From positions 174,606 to 187,923 of the forward strand of contig NW_003141825.1 of the NCBI RefSeq assembly GCF_000003605.2: DNA of 13,318 nucleotides, given 5' to 3'. Position 1 is the stretch's first letter. Every line of letters begins with the position of its first letter. The stretch is from Saccoglossus kowalevskii. Taxonomy: Eukaryota; Hemichordata; Enteropneusta; Harrimaniidae. The position numbers and the translations under genes are program-made. This document shows positions 8,101 to 13,318 of the stretch, piece by piece. The notes under the pieces were generated by a model. The model worked only from the letters and a program-made list of their open reading frames with translations. It had not been told where the DNA came from and did no database searches.

Positions 8101-8256
8101 ATAACGCCGCCTTAAAAAGCACGCCCTCTATGTCAGCCTCGCTCTGGAGTTCCGATAACAACGCCGACTCAGTTCAGTCTTTATACGCGAATGAACACAT
8201 AACCAATTAAAACCAATGATAACGATTGCTTACCGAATTAATCCAGAGTTATATTC

Positions 8257-8770
8257 AAAACCGTAAGTCAGAATGTTTTCAAATTTGATATGCAAGTACC
8301 TTGGATGGTTCTTTCTCAGATTTGTTCATTTCATTTCAAAATCCCAAATTCTCTATTTTTGGTGAATAATGTTGTCATTTTTGGTAAAAAGTGATATTTT
8401 CGACTTCTTGTAAAAAACCGCAAGTCCGATTACTTTTACATTACATATATAGGTACTACATGTGGACCTCTCTCAGATTTGTTCAGTTTGTGATGATATC
8501 TTTAATTTTCGAATTTTTATGAATATTTTTGTCTTTTTTTGGTAAAAAGTGATATTTTCGACTTCTTGTAAAAAACAGCAAGTCCGATTGCTTTGATATT
8601 ACATATATAGGTACTGCATGTGGACCTCTCACCAATTTGTTCATTTCATGGTGATATTTTCAATTATCTAATTTTGATGAATATTTTTCGAATTCTTGTT
8701 GAAAACAGCAAGTCCGATTGCTATGATACTATACATACTGTACATTTTCTAATGATATGTTCAGTTTTTT
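8257..8770. repeat. Tandem array, about 158-bp period, 3 to 4 copies
   Basis: The anchor AAAAC[CA]G[CT]AAGTC recurs at about 8257, 8414, 8572 and 8702. The first two steps are about 157-158 bp and the last is shortened to about 130. Between anchors each unit repeats TACATATATAGGTACT-type sequence, CTCTCAGATTTGTTCA, a GATGAATATTTTT-type stretch and GGTAAAAAGTGATATTTTCG. The two middle copies are closest to each other; the outer ones are more diverged and truncated. It is satellite-like with no coding potential. Confidence 0.85.
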
Positions 8771-9024
8771 AATTGAAATGTGTATCGCTAACAGCGGAGC
8801 TATCTCGACCGACAGGCTGCTTGTTTACCTTTTTAAACTACCTCGCTACTACGGAAATATTTTTTTTTATTCCTCGGTACCTTGACTTTTTAAACAACAT
8901 TTTCAGCTCGGCAATGAGACCCCGGGGATCCGATTTGTGGAAATACCTGGAACCCGTGTCTGTGAAAGGGGTTTTCAAAATGACCCTAAGCACGTTTTAA
9001 AAGGTTAAAATTCCGTACCCTTTT
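8771..9024. other. Intergenic, no gene recognised
   Basis: Only a 75-codon plus frame (8773-9000) covers this stretch. It has no domain, no signal peptide and no plausible splice partners. It lies directly between the satellite array and a hairpin and is treated as chance. Confidence 0.4.
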
Positions 9025-9104
9025 CACTGTTAGAAAGCTAAAAGATCAAGCACCTTAAACTCGCGCCTGATCTCGCGATATTTGAGCTTTCTAACCCTTC
9101 AGTG
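9025..9104. repeat. Inverted repeat 1
   Basis: CACTGTTAGAAAGCT (9025-9039) pairs with AGCTTTCTAACCCTTCAGTG (9085-9104), apart from a bulge of about five bases. The spacer is about 45 bp. Possibly the core of a short dispersed foldback element. Confidence 0.65.
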
Positions 9105-9261
9105 TAAGCATGGGGTTGGTCATATACTGTGATCGTCCGTGATCGAGGGTCGTTAACCAGGGGAACGGACGTTTTCCTCGTTTTTGCAATCATTGAATTC
9201 TTTAAAGCAATAAAAAAACGATAATGTAACACTTGCCACGCGTAGACGTTCGCAAGATATA

Positions 9262-9360
9262 CTCGTATAAGAAATCAACAACGTTATATGGATCGCGCCC
9301 TCTTTCGGTAACTACAATCTCAGTCGACCTGTTCGTTGTCATTTAATTTCTTATACTGAG
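9262..9360. repeat. Inverted repeat 2
   Basis: CTCGTATAAGAAATCAACAACG (9262-9283) is the imperfect inverse of CGTTGTCATTTAATTTCTTATACTGAG (9334-9360). ATTTCTTATAC and CGTTGT pair exactly, separated by a small bulge. The spacer is about 50 bp. Confidence 0.65.
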
Positions 9361-9372
9361 CGAATAAAAACC

Positions 9373-9424
9373 ATTGTCCTTGTGTCGATATTTGCAATAG
9401 TCTCTATTCGTTGACACGGACAAT
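9373..9424. repeat. Inverted repeat 3
   Basis: ATTGTCCTTGTGTCGA (9373-9388) is the imperfect inverse of TTGACACGGACAAT (9411-9424), with a two-base bulge and a spacer of about 22 bp. CGAATA and TATTCG nearby (9361-9366 and 9405-9410) are also inverse to each other. Confidence 0.55.
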
Positions 9425-11552
9425 TGTTCTCTACGCACACAATCTCCAATCACTATCAATTTAAAGACTGAAAACGATCAGCACTACTTCACTTTCAAAT
9501 CATTCAGGCGTCGCTAAATTGACTACACTTGATTAGCGTTACTGAGAAGATAATTCGATCAACAAACACCAAGAGAGACTTACAGAGTTCGTACTATAAA
9601 TGCATTCTATCCGGTTTTTATTCCCGATTTAATTGAAATTTAGCCAGGAGCAGCTATATTATATTTGTTGTTGTCTGATTACTTTATTCTTGAATGCATG
9701 AATTGCAAATTAAAATACAGATCTCACAATTATTAAATAATGAAATATTGTAGAATTATACAACACTAGTCAATAGTCATAGTTTTTTTTCACATATATA
9801 TATGAGACGGCTTTTCGACATTTTTGTTAGATAAAGAGGCAATATAGACGAAAGCATATGATTTTACATATTATTTTTGAAACATCACACTGAAGACCAA
9901 ATTAGATTATGGGTTATCGAGAACTACAAATATTGCGTTTGAAGAAGTGTTTGTAAATTGAAAAATCAAAATCACTAATACAAATGTGCATTGATTGTTA
10001 TTGTACATACTAAAACAACCGGTGGTCCACAGGCGTATTTGGGAATATTATCCGTCCTCTTATCGCACGAAAACTCGGAGGTATATGCTACAAGAACAGC
10101 GTGTTGTTGTCATGGTAAATCATAGTCCAATATATTCATATGCATTAACATAATGTGTCAAACGAAAATATTGAAAAGTACATTTTTTCTTCCATAATGC
10201 ATCTTCAAAACTCGTCACAATGAATGACCCACGAGGCATGCGTGGTGTAGCGTGTGAAACAGTTTCTATAAAGAGTCCGCAAACATGGGAACGAGACGGA
10301 TAATTAAAACGAATACCTGTATAAACACAGGGTAATTGACCGGTCAGCCACAAAAGTTAAATAAACTATTTGTAGTGAACTGGTTCTTTCACTAAAAATC
10401 TCAATGAAGGTTTCATTATTGTAGGCTGTTAGTTGTTATTGGAAACGTGCGGGAGGTGTCTGAGATATAAAGATGATAACACCTGCGTGGTCAACCCGAA
10501 CACGTGACAACGAACACGTTGGCTCATTCGTTATAATTAAAAACAAACGCACAATAATAAAAACAGACACGTAACTTGTTGAGACACATTTCATATATAC
10601 ACCTGTGACATTAATATCATTGTCTAGATTTGTAAAAAAAGAAGCTTTTATTTTTGTATTGTAAACTAATGTTTTATTGGTTTATGGATTGTTGGCGTAT
10701 GTCATTATAATGGACGTTGTGTGCTGTTTGAAATGTCGTAACTATCGTTACGCTGTCTAGTAGAGAACGACAACTCGCTATTTGGGGCAAATTTTAAAAT
10801 CAAATTAGAACAAGGCCAACTGAACTATGGATATAATGATTCATTAAATTAATTAACATAATGTTTGGTGTTAGATAGTAAAATTGCTGTGGTTGGCTTG
10901 CAATCGCGTCATTAATTATACAAAACTATGCGAAAAGCAAGGCAATGTAACTTACACAACAACTTTTGTGAAAAAAAAGAAAAAGAAAACTGCTCTTTTC
11001 TGATTGATACAGTCACGTGATGAGTAGAATTATTTAAACCCGACAATAGAGATTTGACCCCTTAACTCATCTGTCAAACAGTTCTGTATAAAGACGAACA
11101 AAAGTAAGATTGCAAAAAAATTGTGCTCATTTAAGTGAGTGTAGGTGTATTTGCTGCGATACGCGTCACTTGATAGACTCAATCCCATTGGCCGAATCGC
11201 ATGAATATATGTAAGTATTAACGATGTGCATATTACGTGGCTCCAAAAAAACTTGTCATTGATCTACTCCATGGCTACCTGCAATAAAAGAGAATGGCAA
11301 AATATATACCATAATTATATATGCCGTCTACTTAGTTCAATCTCAATGGAGCACCTCAAATTTGTGAACAGGTTGACAAACTGTAAAGTTTTCTGCTCAT
11401 CATCGTACATTATTTTGGTGTCATATATAGATATTTGTAACAGGGAAATAATCTTCGAATAATACGACTACACGCCCTAGTCAATGCATAGTCGCCACAA
11501 TGCGTACGTGACTAGCATTGCAACCTGAATTTGCATGACATTTGATTTTTGT
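9425..11552. other. AT-rich intergenic stretch, nothing recognised
   Basis: There is no cysteine module, membrane helix with splice signals, tRNA-like fold or retroelement motif here. A 77-codon minus frame (10353-10120) and a 78-codon plus frame (11226-11462) have no recognisable domain or context and are probably chance. Two CACGTG sites occur at 10501 and 11014. A first exon or promoter of an unseen gene cannot be excluded. Confidence 0.4.
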
Positions 11553-11558
11553 TTTATT
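11553..11558 (-). terminator. Candidate poly(A) signal of gene B (AATAAA)
   Basis: TTTATT on the plus strand reads AATAAA on the minus strand, about 120 nt after the gene B stop codon. It is the canonical hexamer at a plausible distance, in AT-rich sequence. Confidence 0.6.
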
Positions 11559-11678
11559 CGGTATACATATTACTATTACTGACGCTTGCTGCGGTCGTTA
11601 TACCGATTTGGTGACTCTTGGAGAGCATTATTAATCTCTGTATTTCGACCTTAGTACACCCTAAACATATTTCTTGCA

Positions 11679-11821
11679 TTACTTGTCCTTACCAACCACA
11701 TCTTCGGGTTTCACCGCTGTACGTCTTTGTTTATATCGATAGTAGAGATACACAAACACTGTTGTTCCACTTATCCCAGCTAAACCTGCCAGAGAGACGG
11801 CTATTGCCCAATTCCGATCTG
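11679..11821 (-). CDS. Gene B last exon: transmembrane helix and tail
   Basis: The acceptor is TATCATTACAG and phase is 1. It reads A-DRN, then about 24 hydrophobic residues (WAIAVSLAGLAGISGTTVFV, YLYY), the basic RYKQRR, then TAVKPEDVVGKDK and TAA. A good donor-like G|GTAAGG at 11693-11687 is also phase 1 and lies four codons before the stop, so a spliced form with a longer tail is possible. The aromatic YLYYRY run sits at the membrane edge. Confidence 0.82.
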
Positions 11822-13159
11822 CTGTAATGATATGAAGGTGTAAATAACACGTGCACACGTGGTGTCAACTCATGATCACGTCACCATATAGTAGAATATC
11901 GAATATCTCAGCTTAATAATAAACTCACCTGCGTTGTTGACCCTGTTTCCTTCGTGTGGATCAGAAGTAGTGTCAATGTAGTGTTGGATTGTCGTCATGG
12001 GTATACTACTTCGATCTAGTCCTGTAGTTGCAACACTAGTACTCTTCGCGGTAATTTCGTCACTGACTGAAGCAGTATGAGTCGATGGCAGTGCCGTTGT
12101 TTCTGATCCTGGTGTGGTGGTTGGCGCTGAGAAATAAAGGACGTATACAGAGTAAGATTAATCACTGGATCAAGAAAAAAAGCACCACATACATCGGGGC
12201 TGTAGTACGATATCAGATCGTCAGTTTTACGTTGTCTCTTTGTCGCTAGTTGATAACTGATATGATTTTACACGTATTTACACTCGACACGAGTGTTCCA
12301 CATAATATGTGCTTGATTGAGACTATAGAAATGTTTTAATTACCCAGTGTTCTATGGTTTTGACAAACAACGAAACTCATTAATGTTATTGGACTTTGAG
12401 CATCTTATAATATATACGGATTCAATTTAATGCGCATGCATTCATATATTCCCTGAGTATCTACAAACAGCATAAACAGAGAAAGGTACATCAGAGGTAC
12501 GGTGAATACACACATATCACTGCCCTGTCAGACACGATTCGAGAGTTTAGGGGGAGTTTCCCGTACAGTGCACGTCGTTAGCATCGCAAATGTCCAGAAT
12601 TTGGACAAAGTACTTCTAATGAACTGAATTGCTAAGAAAAACAATTGCAAACAAATTTAGACACGAATTATTTGACCAGCTCACACAATAAGAAAATAGT
12701 CACGTGTCATACCATATCGTTTGCCACAGTCATCGCAGTCAGACCCCAAATAGCAGGCTCCCGATGATGCGTCAATTCCGCCATCCTCACATATCCCGTT
12801 ACTGGAAGTTTCACCAGTCGGCTGATTACATGAGTCCTCACACAAATATGCTGTGAAACGTATAATAGAAATAGTAGAGTGAGAGTATATAATTGGTGGA
12901 ATTACTGCAAGGTGGCCAAGTACTACCATTTGCGGGTATCATGGGATGGATTACGATAACTCCGAAAATGTTACCCCGTTCAAGATTAGTATTTTGTATT
13001 TGATTAACTTACTTCCATCGTGGGCGTACGGCCATGTTCGCTCTCCACAGTCGCTGCAGTCAGTTCCCCAGAAACACCCACTGTTGTCCGACCAATTGGT
13101 GCCTCCATCTTCGCAAACACCGTTGTTGGCAGATACGCACGTATTTGAACACAGCTCAG
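11679..13159 (-). CDS. Gene B: spliced type I membrane protein with cysteine modules (5' partial)
   Basis: Joined exons on the minus strand are 13159-13013, 12850-12713, 12126-11929 and 11821-11679, giving 207 complete codons plus stop TAA. All junctions are GT-AG and phase 1. In order: a six-cysteine module with spacing 3, 7, 12, 5, 2; a second with spacing 3, 12, 11, 5, 2; a 66-codon Thr/Ser-rich stalk; then one helix (WAIAVSLAGLAGISGTTVFV) with the basic stop-transfer YRYKQRR and a tail ending VGKDK. The plan is that of gene A, but the sequences are well diverged, most strongly in stalk and tail, so this is an old duplication or an exon-shuffled relative rather than a recent copy. Start codon and signal peptide are not in view. 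Function is unknown; extracellular modules on a stalk would suit ligand binding or adhesion. Support is strong because four independent splice pairs keep one frame. Confidence 0.8.
11822..11928 (-). other. Gene B intron between stalk and membrane exon
   Basis: This 107-bp intron runs from GTGAGT to CATATCATTACAG on the minus strand. Two CACGTG hexamers eight bases apart (11848-11853 and 11856-11861) lie inside it. Confidence 0.75.
11929..12126 (-). CDS. Gene B exon: Thr/Ser-rich stalk
   Basis: This 198-bp phase 1-1 exon has acceptor TTTATTTCTCAG and donor GCAG|GTGAGT. After the junction Ala it reads PTTTPGSETTALPSTHTAS and stays rich in Thr and Ser (TSVATTG, TTSD) up to EGNRVNNA. It has no cysteine and no N-glycosylation sequon. 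It is twice the length of the gene A stalk exon and has no clear residue-level similarity to it. Confidence 0.8.
12127..12712 (-). other. Gene B intron between module 2 and stalk
   Basis: This 586-bp intron runs from GTATGA to ATTTCTCAG on the minus strand. No additional module exon or repeat was recognised in it. Confidence 0.7.
12713..12850 (-). CDS. Gene B exon: cysteine module 2
   Basis: This 138-bp symmetric phase 1-1 exon has acceptor CGTTTCACAG and donor TATG|GTATGA. It reads YLCEDSC, then an expanded 12-residue loop NQPTGETSSNGI, C-EDGGIDASSGA-C, YLGSDCDDCGKRY. The first loop is five residues longer than in the other three modules, and GTDC is GSDC. Confidence 0.85.
12851..13012 (-). 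other. Gene B intron between modules
   Basis: This 162-bp intron runs from GTAAGT to CGTTTCACAG on the minus strand. Its 3' part is in frame with the next exon and open for about 26 codons from an ATG at 12929, as also happens before module 1 of gene A. Confidence 0.75.
13013..13159 (-). CDS. Gene B exon: cysteine module 1
   Basis: This 147-bp symmetric phase 1-1 exon has acceptor TGACATAACAG and donor GGAA|GTAAGT. It reads ELCSNTC, VSANNGVC, EDGG, TNWSDNSGC, FWGTDCSDCGER, then TWPYAHDG. The SANNG[EV]C stretch matches gene A module 2 closely. NWS is a possible N-glycosylation site. A longer plus-strand frame covering the same bases is an antisense shadow. Confidence 0.85.
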
Positions 13160-13318
13160 CTGTTATGTCAAGAGAAGTACATACACTACCACGTATTAAT
13201 GTTTATATTACACATTCATACAACCGTTGTTTAATGCAGTTGAGACGCTATTAAACTGTTTCACCACTGTACTAATGTGTTTATGATATCGTGGTGATAT
13301 TGTGTTTGTGATATTGTG
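13160..13318. other. Gene B upstream intron or flank with edge repeat
   Basis: Directly upstream of the first recognised gene B exon, so probably intron. No module or signal-peptide exon was recognised. TGATATYGTG recurs at 13284, 13295 and 13309 and runs to the window end, so a short tandem repeat may continue outside. Confidence 0.45.

Noticed and set aside
8257-8770. CRISPR array
   Set aside because: The units are about 158 bp with diverged repeats and no short identical repeat-spacer pattern. The setting is eukaryotic.
11226-11462. 78-codon plus-strand frame
   Set aside because: It has no recognisable domain, signal peptide or neighbour exon. The length is unremarkable for AT-rich DNA of this size.
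12946-13254. 102-codon plus-strand frame
   Set aside because: It is the antisense shadow of gene B module 1, which has cysteine-module and splice evidence on the minus strand.
1-13318. tRNA or rRNA genes
   Set aside because: No GGTTCGAATCC-type T-arm with a matching acceptor stem was seen. A look-alike near 4940 (CGAATCCTGG) lacks the rest of the fold.

Overview
The window looks like nuclear DNA of an AT-rich, intron-bearing animal. The evidence is short coding exons bounded by GT-AG splice signals with pyrimidine-rich acceptors, decayed retroelement pieces, short tandem arrays and inverted repeats, and no operon-like packing. A marine invertebrate is my best guess, but nothing in the sequence fixes the phylum.

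Two genes can be supported, both split into exons and both cut at their 5' ends by the window. Gene A (plus strand, 1215-3503) and gene B (minus strand, 13159-11679) face each other across about 8.2 kb. They share one architecture. Each has two small six-cysteine modules, each module on its own exon, with the spacing C-x3-C-x7/12-C-x11/12-C-x5-C-x2-C-G-x-R and the hallmark G[TS]DCxDCG. A Ser/Thr-rich stalk exon follows, then a last exon with one transmembrane helix, a short cytoplasmic tail and the stop codon. Every internal splice junction I could place is phase 1, so modules and stalks are symmetric 1-1 exons that can be duplicated or shuffled without breaking the frame. Joined across introns, gene A shows 167 complete codons and gene B 207 complete codons before their stops. 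They are best read as paralogous type I single-pass surface proteins of unknown function. The signal-peptide exons, and perhaps more modules, would lie outside the window or were not recognised.

Layout: 1-1214 is upstream or intronic DNA with a cluster of G-tracts. 1215-3503 is gene A, whose first intron holds the decayed C-terminal end of a LINE-like reverse-transcriptase ORF. 3504-4416 is the 3' flank. 4417-4527 is a 55-bp tandem duplication. 4731 to about 7200 is a non-coding stretch with two diverged, direct LTR-like segments and repeated GTGGAGAAYC motifs. 7962-8100 is a small element with inverted ends. 8257-8770 is a tandem array of about 158-bp period. 9025-9424 holds three inverted repeats. 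9425-11552 has nothing I can name. 11553-13159 is gene B with its poly(A) signal. 13160-13318 is flank with a short degenerate repeat at the edge.

No tRNA, rRNA, CRISPR array or bacterial-type gene is evident. The most interesting content is the pair of convergent module-stalk-membrane genes, none of which is visible as one continuous open frame.
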